The notes: generated by a model from the letters alone, not told the origin. A stretch of 64,000 bases of DNA from Paenibacillus phytohabitans (GCF_013141775.1 NZ_WHOB01000097.1:1-64000); one strand, 5' to 3'. Counted from the stretch's first letter, positions 44,946 through 54,677 are shown. A program made the numbers and translations.

Positions 44946-47348
44946 TTGCTTCATTCAAAAACAAGATGGCAATCTCCGGCAGCCGATCCCGAGAAAAACC
45001 GGGAACTGGCCCGGAGCCTTTCTATTTCTCCGCTTCTGTCCTCACTGCTCGTGCAAAGAGGCATGGATACTGCCGATAAGGCGCTGGTATTCATGGATGG
45101 CGGAGCGGAGGATAGTCATGATCCATTCCTGCTCAAAGGAATGGCCGAGGCTGTACCACGGATTCGAAAGGCATTGCAAGATGAAGAACATATTCTGGTG
45201 TATGGCGATTATGATGCAGACGGGGTGTCCAGTACTTCGCTGATGATCTTTCTTCTGCGTCATCTGGGCGCTTCTTTTGACATTTATATCCCGCATCGTT
45301 CCAATGAAGGCTACGGTCTGCATAATCATGCGCTCGACTGGGCGCTGCAGCAGGGAGTATCTCTCGTTATTACTGTGGATACTGGTATCAGTGCCTTCCA
45401 TCAGATTGCCTACGCTTCAGAGCTGGGCATTGATGTCATAGTCACAGATCATCATGAGCCGCCGGAGCTGCTGCCTGAGGCTTATGCACTCATTAACCCG
45501 AAGCTGCCGGACTGCCCGTATCCTTTCAAGGGGCTGGCCGGAGTGGGGGTAGCTTACAAGCTGGCCGAGGCCCTTCTTGGCAGCGAAGTTCCTGAAGAAT
45601 GGTGTGAGATTGCCGCTATCGGTACCGTTGCAGATCTGATGCCGCTGCTTGGAGAGAACCGGAGTCTAGTGCGCCGGGGGCTAACCAGCATGCGGAATTC
45701 GCCGTTTCCGGGAATCCGGGCGCTGCTCTCTGTCAGCGGGATTACGATGAGCACCGTGAGCGCTGTTAATATTGCCTTCGGCATGGCGCCGCGCATTAAT
45801 GCCAGCGGAAGGCTGGACCATGCAGGCCGGGCGGTCACACTGCTCACTACCGCAGATGCTGAAGAGGCAGAACAATTTGCCGGAGAGCTTGACCTCCTGA
45901 ATAAGGAACGTCAACTGGTCGTGGAGAGAATTGTAGGGGAAGCTACGGCCAAGCTGGAGCAGAGAATCAGTCAAACCGGGCTTCCGGATATTATTGTGCT
46001 GGCTGAGCAGGGCTGGAATGTCGGTGTTGTCGGGATTGTGGCCTCTAAGCTGCTGGAAAAATATTATCGTCCGGTTATTATTCTGGATATTTACCCGGAT
46101 ACAGGGATGTGCAAAGGCTCTGCCCGCTCGATCCCCGGACTGGATATCTATGCGGCGTTATCCTCATGCGCCGGACTAATGGACCATTTCGGCGGGCATC
46201 CGGCTGCGGCCGGAATGAGCCTGCCGCAGGACAAGCTTGAAGACTTTGATGCAGCGCTTAATGCATATGCTGCATCTATCCTGACACCGGAGGACTTTGT
46301 AGCCGTGACGGCTGCAGACGGTGAGGTCTCGGTTGCTGATTTGTCACTGCAGGCTGCGCTTGAACTGGAGCGGCTTGCCCCCTTCGGGATGGCTAACCCG
46401 CTGCCGAGATTCATACTGCGCGGAGCTGCTGTGAAGGAGACCCGCAAGATGGGCCAGGACGGCAAACATCTGAAGCTTGTCCTGCAGCAGGATAAGGTAA
46501 CGATCGAAGCGGTGGCCTTCGGCAAGGGATCCCTGGCTGATCTGCTGCCTGATGGGACAGTCATTGATGTACTGGCGGAGCTGTCGGTCAATGAATGGAA
46601 CGGCTCACGCAAGCCTCAGCTGATGCTGCAGGATCTTGCAGTGCCTGCCGCGCAGCTGTTCGACCTGCGCGGTGCTGCCGATGCAGTTAAGCAGGCAGCG
46701 CATATTCAGGAGCTGCTCCGTTCGTATAACGGCAGCAGCCCGGTTAAGACAGCGGCGGTATTTCAGAACAGCCGCAGGTCTCCACTGCGCGAGCTGAAGG
46801 GCATGTCGCTGTGGGTCTACGATGAGGATGCCGGAATTTCACCGCTGCATCAGGGTGAGCCGGGGAATGACGAAGCAGAGATAACCCTGCTCTGTCTGCT
46901 GGATATGCCGGAAACGCCGGAGCAGCTGGAAGCACTGTTCACTGCGTTTCCCCACGCAGAGAATATTGCCCTGCTGCATTCGATCCGCGACGGCCGTGAC
47001 CGGCTGCAGGTTCCTACGCGGGATCATTTCAAGTCATTATATAAATTGATCGCCTCGATCGCAGCAACCGCAACCCCCGAGCATGAAGTGCTGCTGCGGC
47101 TCAGCCGCCAGTCTGCACTGGGTGTGCGCATGCTGGGCAGGATGCTTGATGTGTTCGCTGAGCTTGATTTCATTGAACGCAGCGGCGGCAGCATTACCTT
47201 TGTCACACAGCCGGCCGCCAAGAGCCTGACGGCATCAGAGCACTTCATCAGGCTGGGCAAGACTGCTGAAATGGAGCAGTATTTCATGGAGGGCAGCCGC
47301 GGCGAACTGCAGGAATTCATGCTGTCACGCCGGTTAGGCGCCTCGTAA
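44946..47348 (+). CDS. recJ: Single-stranded-DNA-specific exonuclease RecJ
   Basis: 800 residues, TTG start preceded by AAAGGTGAG. DHH motifs: YGDYDADG (~84-91), VTVDTG-like strand, VTDHHEPPE (~165-173); DHHA1 domain with GGHPAAAGMS (~418-427). The C-terminal ~240 residues are the extra domain seen in Bacillota RecJ. 5'-3' exonuclease for repair and recombination. Followed by apt. Confidence 0.96.
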   Translation: MLHSKTRWQSPAADPEKNRELARSLSISPLLSSLLVQRGMDTADKALVFMDGGAEDSHDPFLLKGMAEAVPRIRKALQDEEHILVYGDYDADGVSSTSLMIFLLRHLGASFDIYIPHRSNEGYGLHNHALDWALQQGVSLVITVDTGISAFHQIAYASELGIDVIVTDHHEPPELLPEAYALINPKLPDCPYPFKGLAGVGVAYKLAEALLGSEVPEEWCEIAAIGTVADLMPLLGENRSLVRRGLTSMRNSPFPGIRALLSVSGITMSTVSAVNIAFGMAPRINASGRLDHAGRAVTLLTTADAEEAEQFAGELDLLNKERQLVVERIVGEATAKLEQRISQTGLPDIIVLAEQGWNVGVVGIVASKLLEKYYRPVIILDIYPDTGMCKGSARSIPGLDIYAALSSCAGLMDHFGGHPAAAGMSLPQDKLEDFDAALNAYAASILTPEDFVAVTAADGEVSVADLSLQAALELERLAPFGMANPLPRFILRGAAVKETRKMGQDGKHLKLVLQQDKVTIEAVAFGKGSLADLLPDGTVIDVLAELSVNEWNGSRKPQLMLQDLAVPAAQLFDLRGAADAVKQAAHIQELLRSYNGSSPVKTAAVFQNSRRSPLRELKGMSLWVYDEDAGISPLHQGEPGNDEAEITLLCLLDMPETPEQLEALFTAFPHAENIALLHSIRDGRDRLQVPTRDHFKSLYKLIASIAATATPEHEVLLRLSRQSALGVRMLGRMLDVFAELDFIERSGGSITFVTQPAAKSLTASEHFIRLGKTAEMEQYFMEGSRGELQEFMLSRRLGAS

Positions 47349-47435
47349 CGGGTGTAGCGTGCTTTCGAGTAAGAGCTTTTACAGAGAATTCAGGTGAGGA
47401 TAGCCTATCCTCATAACTTTTAGGAGATGATACTT

Positions 47436-47954
47436 TTGGATTTCAAAGACAGTATTCGTGTGATTCCGGATTTCCCGCAGCCGGGAATCAGCTTTAAGGA
47501 TATTACTACCCTGCTTAAAGACGGGGCCAAGTACCGTGCGGCTATTGATGAGCTTAAGGCTCTCGTTGCCCATCTGGAGATTGATGTCATTGCCGGACCG
47601 GAAGCACGCGGCTTTGTAGTAGGCGCACCGCTGGCGTACGCACTGGGCGTTGGCTTCGTGCCTATCCGCAAAAGCGGCAAGCTTCCTTACGAGACGATTG
47701 AAGTGGGATACGATTTGGAATACGGCAAAGATACCCTTGCTGTACACACTGATGCTATCCAGCCGGGACAGAAGGTTCTGATTGCCGATGATCTGCTCGC
47801 TACCGGCGGCACGATCGCTACTTCGGTAAGCTTGGTGGAACAGCTTGGCGGACAAGTTGTCGGCGCTGCCTTCCTGATTGAGCTAACGGCTCTGGCCGGA
47901 CGCAATAAGCTGTCGGATATTGAAGTGGTTACCCTGTTGACTTACGAGGATTAA
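47436..47954 (+). CDS. apt: Adenine phosphoribosyltransferase
   Basis: 172 residues from TTG 47436, chosen because TAGGAG (47421-47426) is 9 nt upstream; the ATG at 47427 abuts the site. PRPP motif VLIADDLLATGGTI. N-terminus DSIRVIPDFPQPGISFKDIT is canonical. Salvages adenine to AMP. Confidence 0.97.
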   Translation: MDFKDSIRVIPDFPQPGISFKDITTLLKDGAKYRAAIDELKALVAHLEIDVIAGPEARGFVVGAPLAYALGVGFVPIRKSGKLPYETIEVGYDLEYGKDTLAVHTDAIQPGQKVLIADDLLATGGTIATSVSLVEQLGGQVVGAAFLIELTALAGRNKLSDIEVVTLLTYED

Positions 47955-47984
47955 TTCGCCCGGACAACTTTTCCCGGGAAATAT

Positions 47985-48026
47985 AAAGCGGACTGCTGTC
48001 GATTTAAGGACAGCAGTCCGCTTTTT
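47985..48026. terminator. Terminator between apt and the uracil permease gene
   Basis: Stem AAAGCGGACTGCTGTC / GACAGCAGTCCGCTTT, 16 bp, 8 nt loop, T5 on the + side; also partly usable for the convergent permease gene. Confidence 0.9.
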
Positions 48027-48061
48027 GTATTATAGGTTGAACGTGGTAAATGGTAAGGAGC

Positions 48062-49372
48062 TTAATGAGCGGATTTCTCTGTTTCCTGTTCATTGGACAG
48101 GCCGAGAACTTCAAACAGCTTGAAGAGCAAGGAGAGAAGCATACCGACGATAGTCGCCAATGCCATCCCTTTCAGCTGTACACCGCCAACCGTTAATGTG
48201 ATGCCGCTGATACCTACCACCAGTACCAGAGTAGCCAGAATCATGTTGGTGGCTTTGGAGAAATCGACCTTCTGTTCTACAAAAATACGCAGACCCGATG
48301 CGGCAATTACACCGAACAGCAGTAGTGATACACCGCCCATGACAGGCTGCGGGATATTGGCAATGACGGAGGAGAACGTTCCGGAGAACGAGAGCAGGAT
48401 GGCAATCACTGCAGCGCCGCCGATTACATATACCGAGTACACCTTGGTCAGCGCCATAACGCCGATATTTTCACCATAAGTGGTGTTCGGGGTGGACCCC
48501 AGGAATCCGGAGAGTACCGTGGAAATCCCGTTGCCCATCAGTGAGCGGTCCAGTCCGGGATCCTTGGTGAGGTCTTTGCCGACAATGTTGCTGGTAACCA
48601 GCAAGTGTCCGATATGCTCGACAATTACAACAAGCGATACAGGGATGATTGTGAAAATTACCGACCATTCGAAAGACGGGGTGATAATCGTTGGATGGGA
48701 CAGGAAATGGGCTTCAGAGATAGCACCAGTATTTACCTGGCCCAGGATATAAGCGAGTACATAACCGGTAACGATACCGATGAGGATGTGAATGATTTTG
48801 GGGAAGCCGCGGAATAACACGGAGCCGAGTACGGTAACGCCAAGCGTGACCATGGACAAGGTAATAGCTTTGCCATCCGGAATCCAGTCTGTGACGGCCA
48901 CACCTTCAGGAGCAATCAGTCCGGCCATGCGTGCTGCCACAGGAACGAGCTCCAGTCCGATGGTGGCAACGATAGCGCCCATAACCGCCGGAGGGAATAC
49001 GACATTAATCCAGCCGGTGCCCGCATAACGCACGATCAAAGCGACTAGAATAAAAATAACACCAGTAACAATAAATGCGCCAAGTGCAAGCGAATATCCA
49101 TGCTCATGATCGTCTGTGTGTTTAGCCAGGACCATAAGTACCGGCGAAATAAAAGCAAAGCTTGAGCCAAGATATGCGGGGATTTTGCCGCGGCAGATCC
49201 AAATGTAAAGCAAGGTGCCGATACCATTCATCAGCAGGATCATGCCGGGATCTACCCCGAACAGGTTGGGAACAAGCACTGTGCTGCCGAACATGGCGAA
49301 CAAATGCTGAAGACTCAGGAGGAAACCCGGGCCCCAAGGGAGTCTTTCGTTAACTTGAATTTCGCGTTGCAA
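48062..49372 (-). CDS. uraA: Uracil permease (NCS2 family, UraA-like)
   Basis: 436 residues, about 14 membrane segments. GSSFAFISP (~69-77) and FLGSTPNTTYGENIGVMALTK are NCS2 uracil-transporter motifs. It takes up uracil with protons. Divergent from rel. I found no clear PyrR-type attenuator in the 230 bp leader, only weak GC-rich pairing and a T6. Confidence 0.92.
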   Translation of the reverse strand: MQREIQVNERLPWGPGFLLSLQHLFAMFGSTVLVPNLFGVDPGMILLMNGIGTLLYIWICRGKIPAYLGSSFAFISPVLMVLAKHTDDHEHGYSLALGAFIVTGVIFILVALIVRYAGTGWINVVFPPAVMGAIVATIGLELVPVAARMAGLIAPEGVAVTDWIPDGKAITLSMVTLGVTVLGSVLFRGFPKIIHILIGIVTGYVLAYILGQVNTGAISEAHFLSHPTIITPSFEWSVIFTIIPVSLVVIVEHIGHLLVTSNIVGKDLTKDPGLDRSLMGNGISTVLSGFLGSTPNTTYGENIGVMALTKVYSVYVIGGAAVIAILLSFSGTFSSVIANIPQPVMGGVSLLLFGVIAASGLRIFVEQKVDFSKATNMILATLVLVVGISGITLTVGGVQLKGMALATIVGMLLSLLFKLFEVLGLSNEQETEKSAH

Positions 49373-49541
49373 TGGAGTTCACTTCTCTTTCTGATCTAAT
49401 TTGATGTAAGCCTGGCGCTAAAAAACCGCCTTTACTAGATTAAATAGATCGGCGCCTTTTTACAACAACATTTTTGCGCGCGCCACAAAATTGTCTTTTC
49501 TTGTCCCTTTCCCTTACAGGAATACCACGCTATGGCAAGTG

Positions 49542-49570
49542 TTGACGTAATCCTCCGTAAGCGTCATAAT
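49542..49570 (+). promoter_or_regulatory. Promoter of rel
   Basis: -35 TTGACG (49542-49547), 17 bp, -10 CATAAT (49565-49570), about 110 bp before the start codon. Confidence 0.65.
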
Positions 49571-49614
49571 TATAGACAACTTTAATCTGTGCGTAGTGCA
49601 GTTTGGAACATATG

Positions 49615-49646
49615 GAACCTGCAAATTCTGCACGGCTTGCGGGTTC
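49615..49646 (+). promoter_or_regulatory. Leader hairpin in the rel 5' UTR
   Basis: GAACCTGCAA / TTGCGGGTTC, 10 bp with one U-G, 12 nt loop, followed by an A/T-rich tract; 35 bp before the rel start. Could be an attenuator or stabiliser. Confidence 0.4.
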
Positions 49647-49680
49647 ATTTTATTATAGAAGGGAAACGGATACGACGAGA

Positions 49681-51861
49681 ATGGGCATAGAGCAATTAAC
49701 CGAAAAGGCCGGCGCCTATATAAAAGAAAAAGATCTTCTCCGCATCCGGGAAGCTTATGAGTTTGCCGATCAGGCTCATCACGGGCAGGTTCGGAAATCG
49801 GGGGAGCCATACATTCTGCATCCGCTGGCGGTCGCAGATATTGTCGTCAATATGCAAATGGATGTTATATCTATTATTGCAGCGCTGTTACATGATGTTG
49901 TAGAAGATACGACGGTGTCACTGGACCAGATTCGCGCGAAATTTGGCGATACCTGCGCAATGCTGGTCGATGGTCTGACCAAGCTGGAACGCATCCGGTT
50001 CCGCTCCAAGGAAGAGCAGCAGAACGAGAATTACCGCAAAATGTTCATCGCTATGGCTCAGGATATCCGGGTCATTGTGATCAAGCTGGCGGACCGTCTG
50101 CATAATATGCGCACGCTCAAGTACCAGTCGGAAGAGAGCCAGCGCCGTATTTCCTATGAGACTCTGGAGATTTTTTGTCCCATTGCAGACCGCTTGGGGA
50201 TCTCTGCGATTAAATGGGAGATGGAGGATATTGCCCTCCGTTATCTGAATCCGCAGCAGTACTACCGGATTGCCAATCTTGTACACAAGAAACGGGCAGA
50301 ACGTGAGCAGTTTATCGACAGCGTTATCGGGCGGATCCGCGCCAAGCTGGATGAAATGGGCATCGAAGGCGATCTTTCGGGACGCCCGAAGCATATTTAC
50401 AGTGTCTATAACAAGATGAGCACCAAGAACAAGCAGTTCAACGAAATTTATGACCTGCTGGCCATCCGCATTATCGTCGACAATATTAAGGATTGTTATG
50501 CTACGTTAGGAATTATCCATACTCTTTGGAAGCCGATGCCTGGCCGGTTCAAGGATTATATCGCCATGCCCAAAGCGAATATGTATCAGTCTTTGCATAC
50601 AACGGTAGTGGGTCCCGGCGGGGAGCCTACTGAAGTGCAGATCCGTACCTGGGAGATGCACCGCACTGCCGAATTCGGGATAGCCGCGCATTGGGCGTAT
50701 AAGGAAGGCAGCAGCAACAATGTGAATCCGGAGAACCGGATGCCGTTCTTCCGGGAGATTCTGGAGCTGCAGCATGAAGCCAAGGATGCGGAGGAATTCG
50801 TGGAGTCGCTCAAAATGGACTTTTTCTCCGACCTCGTCTTCGTGTTCACGCCTAAGGGTGAGGTTGTAGAGCTGCCTGCAGGCTCTGTGCCGCTTGACTT
50901 CGCGTTCCGCATCCATACAGAGGTCGGCAACCGGACGATCGGCTCCAAGGTCAACGGGCGCATCGTACCGCTCGACCATAAGCTGAAGACCGGGGATATC
51001 GTGGAGATTCTGACCTCGAAGAACTCGTACGGGCCGAGCCGTGACTGGCTGAAGATTGCCCAGTCTTCACATGCACGCAGCAAGATTAAGCAATGGTTCA
51101 AGAAAGAGAAGCGGGAAGAGAACGTTGAAAAGGGCCGTGAAGCGATTGAACGCGAGCTGAAGCGCCTGAACGTGGAGATCTCTGACTGGCTTACGGAAGA
51201 CAAATTGTCAGAAGCGGCGAAGAAATTCGCCTTTAATGATGTAGAGGATATGCTCTCTGCAGTTGGCTTTGGCGGGATTACAGCCGCGCAGATTGCCTCC
51301 AAGCTGACCGAGAAGCTGCGTAAGGACCAGGAAGATGCTGCCGGTCATCTGGAGCTGACTTCTGAGATGAAGGAGATCAAATCCAGCGGGGAGAAGCGCA
51401 ATCAGCCGACCAACGGTGTACGCGTTAAGGGAATTGATAATCTGCTTGTACGCTTCGCACGATGTTGTAATCCAGTGCCGGGCGACGATATTATCGGTTA
51501 TGTGACCCGTGGGCGCGGCGTATCCGTGCACCGCGAGGATTGTCCGAACATTCCGGGCGAAGGGGACGGGGAGGAATCAGCCCGCGTCATCGAAGTGGAG
51601 TGGGAAGGCAGCATGGAGGCCAATTACAGCGTCGATATTGAGATTACGGGCCATGACCGCAACGGACTGCTGAATGAGGTGCTGCAGGCGGTGTCGGAGA
51701 GCAAGACCAATATCTCAGCGGTTACGGGACGCTCCGACAAGAACAAGATGGCAATGATTCATATGACGATTCTGATCCGCAACACCGATCACCTGCAGTC
51801 TGTGGTGGATAAGGTGAAGCGCGTGAAGGATGTATATACGGTTAACCGCATTATGCAATAA
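49681..51861 (+). CDS. relA: Bifunctional (p)ppGpp synthetase/hydrolase Rel
   Basis: 726 residues from ATG 49681, whose N-terminus aligns with B. subtilis Rel; the frame also extends to TTG 49603. HD hydrolase domain with HDVVEDT (71-77), synthetase domain with GRFKDYIAMPK, TGS domain (~385-445) and C-terminal ACT domain (GHDRNGLLNEVLQ). Makes and degrades the stringent-response alarmone on ribosomes. Upstream hairpin may affect expression. Confidence 0.97.
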   Translation: MGIEQLTEKAGAYIKEKDLLRIREAYEFADQAHHGQVRKSGEPYILHPLAVADIVVNMQMDVISIIAALLHDVVEDTTVSLDQIRAKFGDTCAMLVDGLTKLERIRFRSKEEQQNENYRKMFIAMAQDIRVIVIKLADRLHNMRTLKYQSEESQRRISYETLEIFCPIADRLGISAIKWEMEDIALRYLNPQQYYRIANLVHKKRAEREQFIDSVIGRIRAKLDEMGIEGDLSGRPKHIYSVYNKMSTKNKQFNEIYDLLAIRIIVDNIKDCYATLGIIHTLWKPMPGRFKDYIAMPKANMYQSLHTTVVGPGGEPTEVQIRTWEMHRTAEFGIAAHWAYKEGSSNNVNPENRMPFFREILELQHEAKDAEEFVESLKMDFFSDLVFVFTPKGEVVELPAGSVPLDFAFRIHTEVGNRTIGSKVNGRIVPLDHKLKTGDIVEILTSKNSYGPSRDWLKIAQSSHARSKIKQWFKKEKREENVEKGREAIERELKRLNVEISDWLTEDKLSEAAKKFAFNDVEDMLSAVGFGGITAAQIASKLTEKLRKDQEDAAGHLELTSEMKEIKSSGEKRNQPTNGVRVKGIDNLLVRFARCCNPVPGDDIIGYVTRGRGVSVHREDCPNIPGEGDGEESARVIEVEWEGSMEANYSVDIEITGHDRNGLLNEVLQAVSESKTNISAVTGRSDKNKMAMIHMTILIRNTDHLQSVVDKVKRVKDVYTVNRIMQ

Positions 51862-51898
51862 GGCATGAAGGCAACAAGGCAAGGAGCTGAAGGATGTT

Positions 51899-52342
51899 AT
51901 GAGAGTTGTTGTACAGCGCTGCAGGGATGCGAGCGTGACGGTGGACGGAACAGTAACCGGAGCGATTGGAGAGGGCCTGATGCTGCTGGTCGGCGTAACC
52001 CATGAAGATACGGAGAAGGATGCCAAGTATTTGGCTGACAAGGTAGCCGGACTGCGGATCTTTGAGGATGAGGCTGGTAAAATGAACTTCAGCGTAACGG
52101 ATACCGGTGGCGCTATCCTGTCCGTGTCCCAGTTCACCCTGTACGGGGACTGCCGTAAAGGCCGGCGGCCCAATTTCATGGCTGCGGCGGCTCCGGCGGA
52201 GGCCGAGCGGCTCTACGACTACTTCAACCAGGAGCTGCGCAGAGGCGGGCTTCAGGTGGAGACCGGTATTTTTGGAGCGATGATGGACGTCTCCCTGACG
52301 AACTGGGGACCGGTTACCCTGCTGCTGGACAGCCGGGGATAG
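51899..52342 (+). CDS. dtd: D-aminoacyl-tRNA deacylase Dtd
   Basis: 147 residues: MRVVVQRCRDASVTV start, SVSQFTLYGD (~78-87) and the cis-Pro motif in NWGPVTLLLD. Removes D-amino acids (and Gly from tRNA-Ala). Follows rel by 37 nt, as in many Bacilli. Confidence 0.97.
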   Translation: MRVVVQRCRDASVTVDGTVTGAIGEGLMLLVGVTHEDTEKDAKYLADKVAGLRIFEDEAGKMNFSVTDTGGAILSVSQFTLYGDCRKGRRPNFMAAAAPAEAERLYDYFNQELRRGGLQVETGIFGAMMDVSLTNWGPVTLLLDSRG

Positions 52343-52406
52343 GCCTTGAATGAGGCGCAGCAGAGCGGGCTTAATATGCCAGTCTAATTTTACAGCTTGA
52401 TGTGAG

Positions 52407-52431
52407 GACTCCACGTTGTGGGGTCTTTTTT
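52407..52431 (+). terminator. Terminator of the rel-dtd unit
   Basis: GACTCCAC / GTGGGGTC, 8 bp with one U-G pair, 3 nt loop, T6. Confidence 0.85.
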
Positions 52432-52510
52432 GATATAGGATAGCGGTCTGCCCTGCTGGATAAACTAGTGATGAACGAATAATATTCACAAGTTGCGGGG
52501 AGTCAGTAGC

Positions 52511-52666
52511 ATGAGACAATCACAGAAAGCATGGATATGGAACAGTATACAAGGCCATACGGCGGGGTCGATGACAGAAGCTTCCGCAACGGCAAGGGGA
52601 GCCGGGGAGCAGAGGGATCTGCAGGTGCTTAAGGGAACAAGCCGTAATCTTCTGCCGCGAACGTAA
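52511..52666 (+). CDS. Possible 51-residue ORF, unknown
   Basis: ATG with GGGGAG 8 nt upstream; 51 codons, Trp-containing N-terminus (KAWIWNSIQGHT), no membrane helix. It is the only candidate in the 486 bp between dtd and the PfpI gene. Not recognised; could be chance. Confidence 0.28.
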   Translation: MRQSQKAWIWNSIQGHTAGSMTEASATARGAGEQRDLQVLKGTSRNLLPRT

Positions 52667-52828
52667 TGAGTGCGGGGAAGGCGGCTTATTTCTCTGTTTT
52701 TTGGAGCGTACAAATGGTGTTTAGCCGGCGGGAATTTGCGAAACCTGTGAGGGCTCGTTAGAAAGCCGGGGAATGCGGGTAATAGAATGACGAGAACAGA
52801 ATAGCGTAGAGAGGAGAAATTAATCTCA

Positions 52829-53335
52829 ATGAGTAAAGTAGCATTTCTGCTCGCTAATGGTTTTGAAGATTCCGAAATGAAGGTGCCTTATGAAGAAGTA
52901 CTGCAGGCAGGACATCAGGCAGAGATTATCGGTCTGAAGAAAAATGAGACCCTGCTCGGTAAAAAAGGCAGCGTGTCTTATGCCGCCGACAAAGCGGTCA
53001 GCGAGGTGAAAGCCGGAGAGTATGATGCTGTAGTCATCCCGGGCGGATCTTCGCCGGAGAACCTTCGTCTTGACCAGGATATCCTGCAATTTGTAAAAGA
53101 TGCGGACAGTGCCGGCAAGCCTATAGCTGCTATCTGTCACGGGCCGCAGATTCTGATCAGTGCCAATCTGGTACAAGGCCGCACGCTTACCTCCTATCCG
53201 CCGCTGAAGGATGATCTTATCAATGCCGGTGCGGAATTCAAGGATGAAGAGGTCGTCGTGGACGGCAATTATATTACTTCACGCACACCCAAGGATGAGC
53301 CCGCATTTGTGCGTGAGCTGCTTAAGGTGTTGTAA
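52829..53335 (+). CDS. DJ-1/PfpI family protein (stress-type deglycase/protease-like)
   Basis: 168 residues. Catalytic-type nucleophile Cys103-His104 in AAICHGP, Glu in GFEDSE (11-16). B. subtilis relatives are general stress proteins; activity (protease, chaperone or glyoxalase/deglycase) is disputed in the family. GAGAGGAG site upstream. The next gene is 33 nt downstream, likely one operon. Confidence 0.92.
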   Translation: MSKVAFLLANGFEDSEMKVPYEEVLQAGHQAEIIGLKKNETLLGKKGSVSYAADKAVSEVKAGEYDAVVIPGGSSPENLRLDQDILQFVKDADSAGKPIAAICHGPQILISANLVQGRTLTSYPPLKDDLINAGAEFKDEEVVVDGNYITSRTPKDEPAFVRELLKVL

Positions 53336-53368
53336 TACATTTAAACAAACCACTGGGAGGGATTGACA

Positions 53369-53815
53369 ATGACTAAAAGAATCCAAGCCTATTTCAGCAC
53401 GGAAGATGCAGCGGAAGGTGCCAAGACTGCACTGATTCCATACGGTGTGGAAGGAATTGAAGTGTCGGCGCTGACAGATCCTCTGGATACGGGCGGAAAC
53501 AACCGCCGCAATATTCTGATTCCGCTGGCTCCCTATAATACTTCGGCTACAGCTGCCGGAGGGGTCTACGCAGCAGGGGGCGCGACAGGGCCGCTTACCG
53601 GAGCAGCCATTGTGCCTGGAGTTACTGTTGATGATGATCTGGGCCGGACAGATGATGAACGTACGGCGGGAGAGGTTCACAGCGGCTCTGATTTGAAAAA
53701 CAGCGATCTGGAGAACCTGCATTACGTCATGGATCTCAAAGTGGCTGAGAATCATTACAATGAGGTTGTTGAGGTACTGCGCGGCAAACAGGCTTATGTG
53801 GAGATTTTTGATTAA
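53369..53815 (+). CDS. Hypothetical protein with Gly/Ala-rich centre
   Basis: 148 residues from ATG 53369 (GGGAGGGA 6 nt upstream). N-terminal half begins KRIQAYFSTEDAAEGAKTAL, like a ferredoxin-like beta-alpha repeat; a Gly/Ala stretch (~65-85) resembles a short membrane or glycine-zipper segment; the C-terminus returns to a beta-alpha pattern. Cotranscribed with the PfpI gene, so a stress role is plausible. Not assigned to a named family. Confidence 0.7.
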   Translation: MTKRIQAYFSTEDAAEGAKTALIPYGVEGIEVSALTDPLDTGGNNRRNILIPLAPYNTSATAAGGVYAAGGATGPLTGAAIVPGVTVDDDLGRTDDERTAGEVHSGSDLKNSDLENLHYVMDLKVAENHYNEVVEVLRGKQAYVEIFD

Positions 53816-53849
53816 GCAGGAGGCCCTGCTTAATCCGGATAACCAATTC

Positions 53850-53890
53850 AGCTCCAGTCCTCCCTTAGGGAGAGGCTGGAGCTGTTTATT
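53850..53890 (+). terminator. Terminator after the PfpI operon
   Basis: AGCTCCAG (53850-53857) / CTGGAGCT (53876-53883) with inner CCTCCC / GGGAG pairing, weak T run. Confidence 0.72.
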
Positions 53891-54057
53891 TGCCCGCAGG
53901 GCAGCGGAAACTGCATGAATTCTCTAGACAGGGAATAGGGTTGTAGTGTAACCTAATCTGTAGAGTTCGGGCACAGGCATGTACGACTCAATAAAACGCT
54001 TTCTTTTCTGTAATGCAACTGTAATATTACATTCATGATTCCTTAATATAGCGTGTT

Positions 54058-54134
54058 TATAATAGAAGCATGACCCCCTTTTTTATAATATATGATGATG
54101 GACCTGCAGCAATCGGCTGCAGGTCATTTTTTTT
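54058..54134 (+). ncRNA. Possible short transcript: -10 box followed by terminator
   Basis: TATAAT (54058-54063), then 38 nt downstream a 10 bp hairpin GACCTGCAGC / GCTGCAGGTC with 5 nt loop and T8 (54101-54134). No clear -35 and no good ORF. The region 53891-54050 upstream has no gene. Confidence 0.35.
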
Positions 54135-54436
54135 GAAATCTAAGAATTTACATGCTTCAGCGCTACAAATTATCCTTATTTTCTCGCTGAAAGGGTTCTG
54201 TCCTTATACAAGGACAGCAAAGCCGTTTCCACTTATTCACAATATCAGAATCTATATGTTTCGGGGTTCCCGCAAAGTACCTGATTCATCTTTCTACGCC
54301 TAAGCCCCACTTTGCTGGGGGATTTTAGAGGGGATTTGTGACTTGTTGCAACTATGGCGGGCATGCTTGGAGCAGAAGGGCGTCAGTAACTGGCAGCGTG
54401 AAGCAGACCGTGTAGTGGATCGTCTAGCGGGCCGTG

Positions 54437-54618
54437 AAGCGGACTGAGAGGCCCTTATTTTCCATAAAAGCTTACTTTAGAGGATGAAACGGACTGAGAT
54501 TCCGTTATCTTGTTCATTCGAGCTCGAAATGAGGCATCTCTGGACACATAACGGAATCTGAGTCCGCTTGCCCCGCGATTTTGCCGGATTTGTTCAAATA
54601 ACGGAATCTCAGTCCTCC
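54437..54618. repeat. Cluster of four ~22 bp AACGGACTGAGATTCCGTTAT elements
   Basis: Two direct copies (54437-54460, 54487-54511) and two inverted copies (54548-54569, 54598-54618) of a near-palindrome AACGGA-ctgaga-TCCGTT, in the gap before the hisS promoter. Confidence 0.7.
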
Positions 54619-54648
54619 TGCGATACTTAACTCAATTCAATTCATTCC

Positions 54649-54677
54649 TTGACTTTAGCGCAGTGGTTCAGTAGAAT
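54649..54677 (+). promoter_or_regulatory. Promoter of the hisS-aspS operon
   Basis: -35 TTGACT (54649-54654), 17 bp spacer, -10 TAGAAT (54672-54677). The expected start falls at a 9 bp hairpin AACAATATA / TATATTGTT (54680-54705). Confidence 0.82.

Noticed and set aside
49373..49500. PyrR attenuator or uracil-responsive leader upstream of the uracil permease
   Set aside because: No convincing PyrR binding loop; only weak GC pairing around a T6.
54070..54303. 77-residue ORF
   Set aside because: Runs through a hairpin terminator, lacks a ribosome site and has no conserved look.
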